From positions 66,261-130,260 of the forward strand of contig JASLKG010000007.1 in assembly GCA_030747695.1 (NCBI GenBank): a DNA stretch of 64,000 bases, written 5' to 3'. Below, one piece after another: positions 52,031 through 61,698 of this stretch (within the stretch, counting starts at the first letter, position 1; the number at the start of each line of letters is the position of its first letter). Source of the stretch: Candidatus Poseidoniaceae archaeon. GTDB taxonomy: Archaea > Thermoplasmatota > Poseidoniia > Poseidoniales > Poseidoniaceae. A model generated the notes under the pieces. It was given only the letters and a program-made list of their open reading frames with translations. It was not told the DNA's origin and did no database searches. A program made the position numbers and the translations under genes.

Positions 52031-52513
52031 ATGGACGTTACAATCCTATTGGGTTCGAAGTCAGATATGCCCATTGCGGAGAAGTGCACAAAAATATTGG
52101 ATAAGTTTGGAGTTAGTTATCAACTTAGGGTTGCTAGCGCCCATAGATCACCTGCATTCGTTGAACAAATAGTGCATGATGCAGAAAACGATGGATGCAC
52201 AGTATTCATTGCAATGGCAGGTTTGGCAGCAGCCTTGCCTGGTGCTGTTGCAGCATTGACCACTAAACCAGTAATTGGAGTTCCATGTGGTGGCAGAGTA
52301 CCGTTCGATAGTTTACTTTCTATTGCTCAATTGCCTCCAGGAGTACCTGCGGCAACAGTAGGTGTTGACCGAGGTGATAATGCCGGATATCTTGCGACCC
52401 AAATTCTCGCTTTAAACAACGAGAAATATGCAGCAGCATTAAAGCAAAACAAGATTGATCAAGTCGAACTTGTTAAGCAGATGGATGCAGAGGTCAATGG
52501 AAGGGATGCTTGA
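52031..52513 (+). CDS. purE: PurE, phosphoribosylaminoimidazole carboxylase/mutase
   Basis: Acts in purine synthesis on the carboxylated aminoimidazole ribotide. Motifs are LLGSKSDMPIAEKCTKIL, VASAHRSPAFVEQ, AMAGLAAALPGAVAALTTKP, VIGVPCGG and the SIAQLPPGVPAATVGVDRG segment. Archaeal PurE of this kind may act as AIR carboxylase or as the N5-CAIR mutase; PurK, needed for the latter route, is not in the window. The frame is open from 52001, but the ATG at 52031 gives MDVTILLGSKSD. Its TGA overlaps the start of the GMP synthase subunit. Confidence 0.88.
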   Translation: MDVTILLGSKSDMPIAEKCTKILDKFGVSYQLRVASAHRSPAFVEQIVHDAENDGCTVFIAMAGLAAALPGAVAALTTKPVIGVPCGGRVPFDSLLSIAQLPPGVPAATVGVDRGDNAGYLATQILALNNEKYAAALKQNKIDQVELVKQMDAEVNGRDA

Positions 52514-53460
52514 TGTTTGATACGTCTTCATTCATTACGGAAAGTATTGCAGATTTGAAATCATCAATAGATGATACTGCAATAATAGCATGTAGTGGGG
52601 GTGTTGATTCCACTGTTGCAGCTGTTATTGCTAACAATGCGGTTGGCGACAAACTTCATTGTGTTTATGTAGATACTGGATTAATGAGGAAGAATGAAAC
52701 TCAAGAGATTCAAAAAATGCTAGGAGAACTTGGTCTTAATTTAACGACAGTTTTTGCTGAAGAAAGATATCTTGAAGCATTGAAGGATGTAACTGAGCCT
52801 GAACATAAGCGTAAAGTGATTGGTGAATTATTTATCAGAATTTTTGAAGAAGAACAATCTAAAGTTGGAGCAAAGTATCTCGTACAAGGAACAATTGCTC
52901 CTGATTGGATTGAATCAGGAGGGGGTGTGCGAGATACAATCAAATCTCACCATAATGTAGGTGGACTTCCTGATGATATGACCTTGGAGATAGTTGAACC
53001 TCTTAGGGACCTATACAAAGATGAAGTTAGGGATTTAGCCCGTGCTTTGGAAATAAAAGTTGCAGACCGTCAACCATTTCCTGGGCCTGGACTTGCTGTT
53101 AGATGCCTTGGTCCACTGACCCTCGAAAGAGTACATGTTGTGAGAGAAGCATGTGCCATTGTTGAAGAGGAACTTGAACTAGCAGCATCCGAGGGTAAGA
53201 TGGATTTACCATGGCAATATTTTGCAGCACTTCTACCTGTTAGATCAGTTGGAGTCCACGGAGATGTCCGCGCATATGGTGAAACTGTAGTTGTCAGGGC
53301 TGTAACTTCCTTAGATGGAATGTCAGCGAAATATTCAGAGATTCCACACGATGTGTTGGCAAAGATTAGTACAAGAATTACAAACACTGTAAAAGGTGCA
53401 GTTAACAGGGTAGTGTACGATATTACACATAAACCACCAGGTACTATTGAATGGGAATAG
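52513..53460 (+). CDS. guaAB: GMP synthase subunit B (ATP-pyrophosphatase)
   Basis: Archaeal stand-alone ATP-pyrophosphatase half of GMP synthase, converting XMP to GMP with ammonia from a separate glutaminase subunit. Motifs: the PP-loop IIACSGGVDSTVAAV, VYVDTGLMRKNE, YLVQGTIAPDWIESGGGV and SHHNVGGLPDDMTLEIVEPL. The C-terminal dimerisation domain is present (FPGPGLAVRCLGPLT and KPPGTIEWE). The ATG at 52513 overlaps the purE stop (TGATG). The amidotransferase subunit is not in the window. Confidence 0.9.
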   Translation: MFDTSSFITESIADLKSSIDDTAIIACSGGVDSTVAAVIANNAVGDKLHCVYVDTGLMRKNETQEIQKMLGELGLNLTTVFAEERYLEALKDVTEPEHKRKVIGELFIRIFEEEQSKVGAKYLVQGTIAPDWIESGGGVRDTIKSHHNVGGLPDDMTLEIVEPLRDLYKDEVRDLARALEIKVADRQPFPGPGLAVRCLGPLTLERVHVVREACAIVEEELELAASEGKMDLPWQYFAALLPVRSVGVHGDVRAYGETVVVRAVTSLDGMSAKYSEIPHDVLAKISTRITNTVKGAVNRVVYDITHKPPGTIEWE

Positions 53461-53477
53461 TAGTGCGATTTTTCAGG

Positions 53478-53550
53478 CGCCGATTGAGGGGTTCGAACCC
53501 TCGACCTTGGGATTAACAGTCCCACGCTCCACCAGCTAAGCTAAATCGGC
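53478..53550 (-). tRNA. tRNA-Asn (GTT)
   Basis: The minus-strand sequence folds into a full cloverleaf of 73 bases. Acceptor stem GCCGATT pairs with AATCGGC, the anticodon loop CTGTTAA between TGGGA and TCCCA gives anticodon GTT, and the T-arm is GAGGG-TTCGAAC-CCCTC. The discriminator base is G. CCA is not encoded (CCT follows), so it must be added afterwards. No intron is present. Confidence 0.95.
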
Positions 53551-53588
53551 AACTTCGCCGAATAACCTTCCCTATATGACGGCTTCCA

Positions 53589-54872
53589 TTAATTGCAATC
53601 ATCAATTGAGATAGTTTTTATCAATATTGGTAATCGATCTTTCGGCTTATTTTCTGAGATTGTAATCGCATCATAGAGGTAAAGATGGTTCCCCCGGCCA
53701 CTATTGTAATTCAAAATAGCCCAAACATCACCTTCCTTGACAAAATCACCGACACGGGCAATCAACTCTATTCCAATGCCGTGATCAACATCGTTGCTAA
53801 CTCCGGTTCGTCCTGCTCCCATTTCACACAATTTTTGACCAATCAATAAAGCATCAATATCTGTAATATATCCTGATTTTTCAGCTGTAAACCTAATCTC
53901 ATCTGGAGCCTTAGAAAGCACCGACCAAGGTTCTAAAATAAGCATATCAGCAGTCATTTCATCAACTCCCTGCCTAATACACATTTCGCGAAATTCATCT
54001 AGTGCACTTCCATCGTAAATTTTGTCTTTAATATCAAAACCTAATGCATTAGCTTGCATATGTACTAGTTCCATTGTATCCCATGGGCCTTGCCCTCTCA
54101 GACACTCGACGCATTCAACAATTTCATGTGCGTTTCCAATCATTTTCCCAATGGGATAATCCATTCTCGTAATCTGTGCTGTAACTTCGATGCCTAATGC
54201 ATGACCTGTAGTAACCATTGATTTCGCTAGTTCTATTGCATCTTCTTCATTTTTCATAAAAGCAGCGCGTCCACATTTCACATCAAGAACTAATTTTTCA
54301 AGACCTTCAGCGGCCTTTTTCGAAACAATTGATGCTGTTATTAACCCAAGTTGTGCAACTGTTCCAGTAATGTCACGCGTTTGATAAAATATTGAATCAG
54401 CGGGAGCAATATCTTCTGTTTGTCTAGAAATAAAGCATTTATTATCTTCCATTTCTTCAAATGTGAGGCCAGTATTAAATCCTGGAATTGCTTCTAATTT
54501 GTCTATTGTTCCACCTGTATGTTCTAAGCCTCGCCCCGCAATCATTGGTACTACTGCGCCAGCAGCTCTAAGAGCAGGTGCTAAAATTATACTCATTTTG
54601 TCACCCACTCCTCCGGTAGAATGCTTGTCTACACGACCGGGTTCTGGTTCAAAAGAAGCTCCAGAATACATCATTTGTTTAGTAAGTAGTGCTGTTTCTT
54701 TTTTGCTAAGACCATGAATTTGACATGCCATCAAAAAGGCACCAATTTGTGCAGGAGGTGCATACGAAGCCGCATGGCAGATTATGCTAAAATCGTCTTC
54801 ATCTAATTCGTGGCCATCGCGCTTTTTTCCTATGACTTCAATAACAGATTCTCCACCAATCATAGTAATCAT
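53589..54872 (-). CDS. deoA: Pyrimidine-nucleoside (thymidine) phosphorylase
   Basis: Splits thymidine or uridine with phosphate into base and sugar phosphate. Family motifs are the phosphate-binding KHSTGGVGDKMSIILAP, GRGLEHTGGTIDKLEAIPG, ITASIVSKKAAEG, LVLDVKCGRAAFMK and the C-terminal KEGDVWAILNYNSG. The 427 residues match the length of bacterial DeoA/Pdp rather than the longer archaeal AMP phosphorylase, which has an extra N-terminal domain. The start ATG at 54872 follows the stop of the 2-oxoglutarate oxygenase gene directly, so the two are coupled. Met at residue 4 is also possible. Confidence 0.85.
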   Translation of the reverse strand: MITMIGGESVIEVIGKKRDGHELDEDDFSIICHAASYAPPAQIGAFLMACQIHGLSKKETALLTKQMMYSGASFEPEPGRVDKHSTGGVGDKMSIILAPALRAAGAVVPMIAGRGLEHTGGTIDKLEAIPGFNTGLTFEEMEDNKCFISRQTEDIAPADSIFYQTRDITGTVAQLGLITASIVSKKAAEGLEKLVLDVKCGRAAFMKNEEDAIELAKSMVTTGHALGIEVTAQITRMDYPIGKMIGNAHEIVECVECLRGQGPWDTMELVHMQANALGFDIKDKIYDGSALDEFREMCIRQGVDEMTADMLILEPWSVLSKAPDEIRFTAEKSGYITDIDALLIGQKLCEMGAGRTGVSNDVDHGIGIELIARVGDFVKEGDVWAILNYNSGRGNHLYLYDAITISENKPKDRLPILIKTISIDDCN

Positions 54873-55805
54873 CTAATTAGCAAGTCCGATTTCTACTAAT
54901 CTCTGGTGAAGATATTCACCAGCAGTAATTGGAGGATACAAGGCCTTACCTCCTGTGAGTTCGATAAACTCAGGAAGTGGTGTCAAATCGATTTCATTTC
55001 TAGGATGAACAAACATCGGCATAGAGTATCTATCACTTTGTGCATCGGGAGGGTTTACAACTCTATGAGTTGTTGATTTGAAAAGCCCATTAGTTAGGCT
55101 TTGCAGCATGTCGCCACTATCTACAATAATGTGTTCGTGATTCCCTTCAACATCTATCCAAGTTCCATCATGATCCATAACTTGTAATCCATCTGCGGTT
55201 GCTCCAACTAGTAGTGTAATCAAATTGATATCTTCGTGTTGCGCACTCCTAACAGCATCTTTTGGAACATTTTCACCAAGAGCAGGATAATGTATTACTC
55301 GAAGAATGGTATTACCTAGTTCTGTCATTTCAGGCAACCAATTTTCATTTTTACCGAGGTAAAGACTTGCTGCAGACAAAAGTTGTAGGCTCATTTTTTC
55401 TAGACCAAGGAACAAACCATCGATTGATTTTTCAAAATTTTGAACCTCAGAGGGCCAAATATTTGTCAGAAAATCTGGATTATCAACAGTCCTCCCGGTC
55501 TGCCAAAATTCTTTCAAATCAGGTGCTGGATTATCCTTTGCATGTTCTACTCCATAGGGAGTATATCCTCTCTGTCTGTGCAAATCACTTTGCTCGTATT
55601 TGCTTTTGAGTGTTTGATCTAAGTTGAAAAATTCTTCTGCAACATCATATGATTGGTCTATTTCAGTAATTGGTATGCCGTGCCCAGTTAGTGCAAAAAA
55701 TCCAATATCACGCAATGAATCGCCCATTTTCTGTACAAATTGTTCTCTCCTATTACCGCCTGCAACCCAGTTGCGCAAGTCGCAAATTTCTAGTTCTCTA
55801 GCCAT
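54873..55805 (-). CDS. 2-oxoglutarate/Fe(II) oxygenase, isopenicillin-N-synthase family
   Basis: Non-haem iron oxygenase. N-terminal DIOX-type part GFFALTGHGIPITEID, then the iron ligands: the HED motif in AQHEDINLITLL and the distal histidine in STTHRVVNPP, followed by RYSMPMFVHP with the Arg-x-Ser that holds 2-oxoglutarate. The substrate cannot be told. The frame is open to 55826, but the ATG at 55805 begins right after the stop of the Bax-inhibitor gene and gives MARELEICDLRNWVA. It is followed directly by the phosphorylase, so the two may share a pathway, perhaps nucleoside oxidation; that is an inference. Confidence 0.82.
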   Translation of the reverse strand: MARELEICDLRNWVAGGNRREQFVQKMGDSLRDIGFFALTGHGIPITEIDQSYDVAEEFFNLDQTLKSKYEQSDLHRQRGYTPYGVEHAKDNPAPDLKEFWQTGRTVDNPDFLTNIWPSEVQNFEKSIDGLFLGLEKMSLQLLSAASLYLGKNENWLPEMTELGNTILRVIHYPALGENVPKDAVRSAQHEDINLITLLVGATADGLQVMDHDGTWIDVEGNHEHIIVDSGDMLQSLTNGLFKSTTHRVVNPPDAQSDRYSMPMFVHPRNEIDLTPLPEFIELTGGKALYPPITAGEYLHQRLVEIGLAN

Positions 55806-55806
55806 C

Positions 55807-56553
55807 TCAATCACGTAATTTTGCAATTAAGCGTAGAAGTTCTATGTATAGCCATACAAGAGTTATTACTAGTCCAAATGCTCCATACCATTCCATACTT
55901 TTTGGTGCTCCATTCTTCACACCATTTTCAATAACCCCGAAGTCAATAATCAGGAATAAGGATGCCATTGCAGTAGCTACAATGCTGAAACCGATTCCAA
56001 TTGGCCCACTATTGTGTATGTAGGGGATTTGCATTCCTGTAAATGACATGACAAAACCAGCAAGGTATACTAGCATGATTGCTCCAGCAATTGAAAATAC
56101 TGCTATGACAAACTTTTGTGTTGGCTGAATAATTCGTGCACGATATAGTCCTAACATTGTTATGAATACACCTATTGTAGCAATAAGAGCCATTGCTACC
56201 GCACCTTCAGTACCGTCTCCAAGATACCAATTTTCGACAGAATATGACATCCCACCGACAAATAAACCTTCCAATATAGCATAACAACTCATTAGCACCT
56301 GAGGTTGTTGTGGCCTAGTAAATGAAATTATTAGAACTAGAATAAACCCGCCTATAGCGCCACCGATCATCATCATCAATCCCAATCCAGGATTATTTCC
56401 AGTGATTCCATAAGCTAGTACTGCTGATAAAAATACCATTGCCAATAATGAAAGAGTCTTATTGATTGTTCCATCAAGTGTCATACTTTCTTGGCCATAT
56501 CCAGGGCCGAAATGAGCTTCTCTTAGGGCGGGATTACCACTGCGAAATACCAT
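55807..56553 (-). CDS. Bax-inhibitor-1/YccA family membrane protein
   Basis: Seven-helix membrane protein of 248 residues. The cytoplasmic start FRSGNPALREAHFGPGYG is followed by helices with TLSLLAMVFLSAVLAYGI, CYAILEGLFVGGMSYSVE and LFLIIDFGVIENGVKNGAP, and a WYGAFGLVITLVWLYIELLR end, matching the BaxI_1 (YccA-like) type. Relatives leak calcium or regulate proteolysis; the exact role here is unknown. Its stop lies one base before the start of the oxygenase gene. Confidence 0.82.
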   Translation of the reverse strand: MVFRSGNPALREAHFGPGYGQESMTLDGTINKTLSLLAMVFLSAVLAYGITGNNPGLGLMMMIGGAIGGFILVLIISFTRPQQPQVLMSCYAILEGLFVGGMSYSVENWYLGDGTEGAVAMALIATIGVFITMLGLYRARIIQPTQKFVIAVFSIAGAIMLVYLAGFVMSFTGMQIPYIHNSGPIGIGFSIVATAMASLFLIIDFGVIENGVKNGAPKSMEWYGAFGLVITLVWLYIELLRLIAKLRD

Positions 56554-56584
56554 GCTATCAGGTGTCGCTTGACCCGCTCCCTTG

Positions 56585-59500
56585 TCAATCTTGCGTGGAA
56601 TTGCCCTCTACTTGTTGCTGATACCAGTCTGCAAGTTGTTCTTCACTCCAGCCTGCACCCAAGTATTTCTCAACCTGTTCTACTGTCCATCCCGGGAACT
56701 TACTCATGTCAGGTCCTGCCAATTTATTATCTTCCCCTGTTCCATCGAGTATTGGCATCTCCCAATCCTTTTCAATGGGAGTAACTGGCATCTCAATACC
56801 AATCTCTTCGGATTTATTCCGAGTTAGCAATAATGCACCGGCTCCTAACAATATGATGATTCCTAGAATAACAAGAGTCATCATGAAATTCATACCTCCT
56901 GAACTTTCTTCTTCGCCAGTGTTATCACTATTCTGTAATTTGTTTTGCTCACTAGAGCATCCTTGAGTATCAGTTGCAGCACCTGTTTTAGTATCTGGGC
57001 ATTCATCAATATCGTCAGTAATTCCATCCATGTCTGAATCACTAGGCTGAGTATTGTTGTCAGTAATGTTATCATTATTTGTGGAATTGTCATTAGTATT
57101 GTCATTTACATCTACAGGGTTGCATCCAATTACAGTACTGTCATTAACGCCATCGCCATCAGCATCTGCTAATGTAAGAGCATCATTTGCACTTACACCT
57201 TCGATTGTTGCTGCCCACAATATTTCATTACCATCTTCTATGCAATCTCCATCTGTATCGATTGAATTTGGATCAGATCCATAAGAAAACTCACCAATAT
57301 TTGAGATTCCATCATTATCTGAATCGATGGATGCATCTTGGTCAGTTCTGGAAAGATTATTTTGGACTTCCCAGTAATCTGGAATGCCATCAATATCTGT
57401 GTCTGTTGTTGTGTCTAATCTCGCCCAATCTTCCCAGAATGATTCCTCAAACACTGTAGTAATTTCAGAAGAATGAATGATTAATCCCATTTCTCGATTT
57501 CTTAGAATAGAATTGTCTCCCCAATTAATACTTGAAATTAATACACTTTCACTATCAATAATTACTCCCTTATTGTGAAGTTTAGTTACTGTTTCATTTT
57601 CACTCATAAGAATTGCTTCAACATCTCCATTCCAATCATTTAGTTCATTGACTGCTTCACGGATATCTGGATTTTCATTAACATAATGTTGGTTTATCAC
57701 TAACCGTATAGAAACACCCCTTGCTGCTGCTGCTTCTAGGGAATCTAGGAGTGGATTTTCTTGCCATCCCCAATACCAATCCATTTCAAAATATTGTAAT
57801 GACAGCAATATTTCAGAATTAGCGGATTCGATTAAATCCGACAAACCTTGCATACAATCATCAGGACAGGTTAGGAGTTCACCACTAACTGCTCCAGTAA
57901 TTGTTTGAGCAGTCGGTGTAGATATGTATGATTCTGGGTGGCTATATGAATCGAATTCAGGTTGCGGATATGTTGAATCTTCTACATGTAACTGACTAGG
58001 GTCTTCATCGAAAACCATCCGTTCCAAAACGATGGAAGCGAGGTCTGAACTGTCAACGATAATTCCCCAATCTCTATTCCCAATTCCATCATTGGGCATC
58101 GAAGACTCTTTCCAATTACCTGAACTAATCCATACACTTTCTGAATCGATAACAGCAATCTTTGAATGCAGATATTGATATGGTGAATTTGATGAAGATG
58201 AAAATTGTAATACATCGATTCCAACATTTTCAAGTTCCCACGCAATACCCATACTTTGGTCTACATTGTATGTTCCCCACCAACTTTCAGGTTCATGAAT
58301 TACTACAGTAACATCTACCCCTCTATTTGATGCTTCAATGAGAGCCATAGCTAATGCAGGATGGTGCAATTGGTATACATGAAGATGTATCGAATCATCC
58401 GAGCTATCTATGAGTTCAATTACTTCATCTAATCCTGTTGATGGACCAACTAGAGGAGTTACAGTTGTATCATCACTGAATGTGTTGACTCCACAAAAGT
58501 GGCTTGCACCAGCAACTGACCATCGCATTTCCCAATCATCCGAAGAATCGGTGTCTTGCATGTCTCCACATCCATCGCCCCTGAGGTATAATATTCGATC
58601 TACAATAGTAACCGGCTGACCAATTGCAGGGCCGTTCCATCCTTCAATTGATGTTGGGCCATTGCCGTAAACGATTGTGTCAGCAATACTGCCATCTGGA
58701 GAAATTAGTTGTAAAGTAGCACCACTATTAGGTAACCAAACCGGGTAATCCATGACATCATCAGCATCAAGAATAATAGTAGAACCCATTGCCTTTACTG
58801 AACCTGCTTCTGGACTAACAATTACAGATGCACCAGCAGGGATATCACCTGTGATGAAGGAGCCATTAAATGTGGTCCCACCAGTTGTAATTTTCCTAAT
58901 CACCCAACCATTCAAAACAGCAGGTAGATTGCCAGTATTGCTAATTTCAAAAAATTCATCATTGGTAGAATTACTTTTTTCATCAAACATAAATCGACTG
59001 AAAATCAAATCATCTGGCCCTGCAACATTGGTTGAATCAGGTTCTTCTCCACCAGGTGTTGGCCAGGGCAATATGGTTCCATTTCCATCCATTGTTTTAC
59101 AATCAGTTGTAATGTTCCATGTTACATAATCAACCTCTAAACCATCAGGATCTTCAAGTGTTACTGAACCCCCAAGCCCACTTACAAACCAATTCGGAGT
59201 AGTGAAAACAACACGCTCATTGGGTGCAATTTCCATGTTAGTTCGATCCCATAATCTATCGCTACGTAGATGAAATAAATCTGCATCGTTTGAGATAATT
59301 CTCCATGCAGATAAATTAATGATTTGGGTTCCAGTATTGTTGACCTCAATCCAATCATCAACTGGAGTTATGCTATCATCAGAACAATGTGCCAATATTT
59401 CGGTTATCTCGATGGTATGTTGCCCTGTATAAGGAGAGGTATTCGGATTTGCGATTCCAGGCGTTGGCCATGGTGCTTGCGACCAATCTCCATTCCAAAA

Positions 59501-61282
59501 CCAGATGGATTCACCCTCTGTACTAGAATTATAAGTTGCAATAGAAATTATTTGATTTGCTGAGTTACGTAATTCGATAGTGTCTGGATTAGTATTCCGT
59601 AGATAGAATCCTTGACTTCCATTAATTGCAACTACGAAAAATTCTCCTGGCATAATTATAGTATCTTGTTCCAGAGGTAATTGTTCGACATTGAGATTAA
59701 AATTTCTAGAACCAGAAGTGAAATGCCAGTTAGCAATATCAACCGATTGATTACCATTGTTCATCAACTCAATCCATTCACCATTTGGCCAAGTAGAAGT
59801 ATCATTACCAATTGCATCAGGGAATATCTCGGTGAATATTATATCTCCACTAACTGGGCTTGTTCCTGGCTCTGGTTGTCCTGGTGTTGGCCAGCTCGAT
59901 GGAGTCCAGGGTTCTTGGGGATTTTGTGATTCAATGAGAGATACATTCAGCCCCGGATCATTAGTCCACCAAGATTTGTGTACGACACTGTCATATTGAT
60001 CTATAAGCATAATTTGATTGTAGTTGTTCCATAATTCTGTATTATCAAAAAATTGTACTAATCTTCTACCATCAGCTGATATCATCGACCCAGGTTGAGT
60101 CATATTTTGCTCCATAGTAGCCATGTCTATTTGTGTAAAATTACCCATTCCATCAACAAATTTCCAGCCCATAAGATCAATATCACTAGGGCCCGTGTTA
60201 TGTAATTCAATCCATTCTCCATCTGGCAATGGTGCACCATCTGCTGTTGAATTAGGGAGCACTTCTGAGATTCTTATTGGGGATGTTCCATTGACAATTA
60301 TTTCCCAAGGAAGAGGATTTGGCATGTTTGGAGTAGGATATGCTGCAATGCCCCAAGCACCATTAGGTTGCTCAGTTAAAGCAAATCCTGACACAGTTGT
60401 CGACCACGATATGGATTGTGATTGTGTTCCATTTGGCCACAGTAATCGCAAACTCTCGGCTCCATTGTTTAACACCCCCCAAGTGGTTGTAGAATTAATC
60501 GCTACAATCCGATATTCATCTGGTCCAATATTTGATGAAGAACCAATTAGATGACTTTCGTTAAATTCAATAATGTTCCCAGCATTATCGACAGCAGACC
60601 AACCTGTCAAATCAATATCAGATTGCCCAGAGTTCCATATCTCAAACCATTCTCCACCGGGCCATGATTCATTATCGGCTGATGGCCAAGGATTTGCCAT
60701 TATTTCTGAGATCAATAGATCTGATGGTACAGGCCCTGTTGACGCACTGTTCATCGAACCCGGGGTTGGTGAATTAGTTGCAACCCAATCATTGGTTGCA
60801 CTAGATGCATCCTCCTCAAGACTTACTCCTGAAGCGGTTGTGTTCCATGATGCTTGATCCAAAACATTACCTGATGAATCTTCCATTGTTATGTAATCAA
60901 ATGTATTGGTTAAGTAAAAATTTGCATACCCATTTCTCGCAATTACCATGTAATCACCGGGCTGTATGGTCCATGTGCTTGAGTTTCCTGCTTGATAACC
61001 TACAATTGATGTTGAATTAAATTCTAGAGTTTTACTAGCTTTATTTACCAATCTCCAATTTAGGACATCAACAGCTGTTGCCCCAGAATTATGGATTTCC
61101 ATCCATTCGCCATTCGGCCATGTGTCATCATCATATCCATTTGGATTAGGCAAGGCTTCATTCAAGCAAACAGTGCCACTGCAAGACATTGCACGTCCGG
61201 AAGTTGCTTCCGCAATATCTACAAGAGCGATAAATGATGACAACATCAAGAGGCTAGTTAGAAATAATGCACGGCTCTTCAT
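56585..61282 (-). CDS. Giant surface protein: lamin-tail domains, two phospholipase-D motifs, calcium repeats, anchor
   Basis: The 1565-residue protein opens with a signal peptide (MKSRALFLTSLLMLSSFIALV). About six lamin-tail (LTD) domains follow over roughly 850 residues, each with a GEWMEIHNSG-type motif and a late WPTPG motif. Then comes a phospholipase-D-type module with two HxK motifs: H1039-x-K1041 with D1046 (LHSKIAVIDSESVWISSGNW) and H1236-x-K1238 with D1243 (LHNKGVIIDSESVLISS). Type 3 calcium repeats, one helix at about 1462-1485 (MTLVILGIIILLGAGALLL) and a cytoplasmic tail with FPGWTVEQVEKYLGAGWSEE complete it. PLD-fold enzymes cut phosphodiesters of lipids or DNA, so an outer nuclease or phospholipase is plausible. 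Confidence 0.8.
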   Translation of the reverse strand: MKSRALFLTSLLMLSSFIALVDIAEATSGRAMSCSGTVCLNEALPNPNGYDDDTWPNGEWMEIHNSGATAVDVLNWRLVNKASKTLEFNSTSIVGYQAGNSSTWTIQPGDYMVIARNGYANFYLTNTFDYITMEDSSGNVLDQASWNTTASGVSLEEDASSATNDWVATNSPTPGSMNSASTGPVPSDLLISEIMANPWPSADNESWPGGEWFEIWNSGQSDIDLTGWSAVDNAGNIIEFNESHLIGSSSNIGPDEYRIVAINSTTTWGVLNNGAESLRLLWPNGTQSQSISWSTTVSGFALTEQPNGAWGIAAYPTPNMPNPLPWEIIVNGTSPIRISEVLPNSTADGAPLPDGEWIELHNTGPSDIDLMGWKFVDGMGNFTQIDMATMEQNMTQPGSMISADGRRLVQFFDNTELWNNYNQIMLIDQYDSVVHKSWWTNDPGLNVSLIESQNPQEPWTPSSWPTPGQPEPGTSPVSGDIIFTEIFPDAIGNDTSTWPNGEWIELMNNGNQSVDIANWHFTSGSRNFNLNVEQLPLEQDTIIMPGEFFVVAINGSQGFYLRNTNPDTIELRNSANQIISIATYNSSTEGESIWFWNGDWSQAPWPTPGIANPNTSPYTGQHTIEITEILAHCSDDSITPVDDWIEVNNTGTQIINLSAWRIISNDADLFHLRSDRLWDRTNMEIAPNERVVFTTPNWFVSGLGGSVTLEDPDGLEVDYVTWNITTDCKTMDGNGTILPWPTPGGEEPDSTNVAGPDDLIFSRFMFDEKSNSTNDEFFEISNTGNLPAVLNGWVIRKITTGGTTFNGSFITGDIPAGASVIVSPEAGSVKAMGSTIILDADDVMDYPVWLPNSGATLQLISPDGSIADTIVYGNGPTSIEGWNGPAIGQPVTIVDRILYLRGDGCGDMQDTDSSDDWEMRWSVAGASHFCGVNTFSDDTTVTPLVGPSTGLDEVIELIDSSDDSIHLHVYQLHHPALAMALIEASNRGVDVTVVIHEPESWWGTYNVDQSMGIAWELENVGIDVLQFSSSSNSPYQYLHSKIAVIDSESVWISSGNWKESSMPNDGIGNRDWGIIVDSSDLASIVLERMVFDEDPSQLHVEDSTYPQPEFDSYSHPESYISTPTAQTITGAVSGELLTCPDDCMQGLSDLIESANSEILLSLQYFEMDWYWGWQENPLLDSLEAAAARGVSIRLVINQHYVNENPDIREAVNELNDWNGDVEAILMSENETVTKLHNKGVIIDSESVLISSINWGDNSILRNREMGLIIHSSEITTVFEESFWEDWARLDTTTDTDIDGIPDYWEVQNNLSRTDQDASIDSDNDGISNIGEFSYGSDPNSIDTDGDCIEDGNEILWAATIEGVSANDALTLADADGDGVNDSTVIGCNPVDVNDNTNDNSTNNDNITDNNTQPSDSDMDGITDDIDECPDTKTGAATDTQGCSSEQNKLQNSDNTGEEESSGGMNFMMTLVILGIIILLGAGALLLTRNKSEEIGIEMPVTPIEKDWEMPILDGTGEDNKLAGPDMSKFPGWTVEQVEKYLGAGWSEEQLADWYQQQVEGNSTQD

Positions 61283-61380
61283 CCAATCACCTATGCCTAC
61301 CGACTATGCCTCTCACCCTTGATGCTTTCTTTTGATTGTATACTCGATTAAATTATTACTTTCTTCTTTTAGCGGCAAAT

Positions 61381-61698
61381 GTGTCACACGATATTAGCAT
61401 CATTAGTACTACCCTGCCAGGGGAGTGGAAAGAGTTTGAAGTTGGTTCATTTTCGCATAGACTTGTAGAACATGGTGTGGCTTGTGTACAATTAATTCCA
61501 ATAAATTCGATGTACAAGTGGAAGGGTGAAGTAAATTCAGAGAAAGAATGGAAACTTGAGTTAAAAGTAAGTAACTTAAATTTGGATTCAGTCATAAAAT
61601 TTCTAAAAGAAATACATCCTTATGATAATCCCCAAATTATTTATTGGAATGCAAAAGGAACTAGTGAGTATTCAAAGTGGGTTGATGATCATTCATAG
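61381..61698 (+). CDS. cutA: CutA1-like protein
   Basis: Small trimeric protein of the CutA family, linked to divalent metal tolerance in bacteria, without a clear archaeal function. Visible are the strand ISIISTTLPGEWKEFEVGSF, HRLVEHGVACVQLIPINSMY, KWKGEVNSEKEWKLELKV and IHPYDNPQIIYW. A frame begins at a TTG at 61336, but the GTG at 61381 gives the expected short start (VSHDISIISTTL). The length from there is 105 residues, normal for CutA. It converges with the TctA-like gene, overlapping its end by six bases. Confidence 0.82.
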   Translation: MSHDISIISTTLPGEWKEFEVGSFSHRLVEHGVACVQLIPINSMYKWKGEVNSEKEWKLELKVSNLNLDSVIKFLKEIHPYDNPQIIYWNAKGTSEYSKWVDDHS

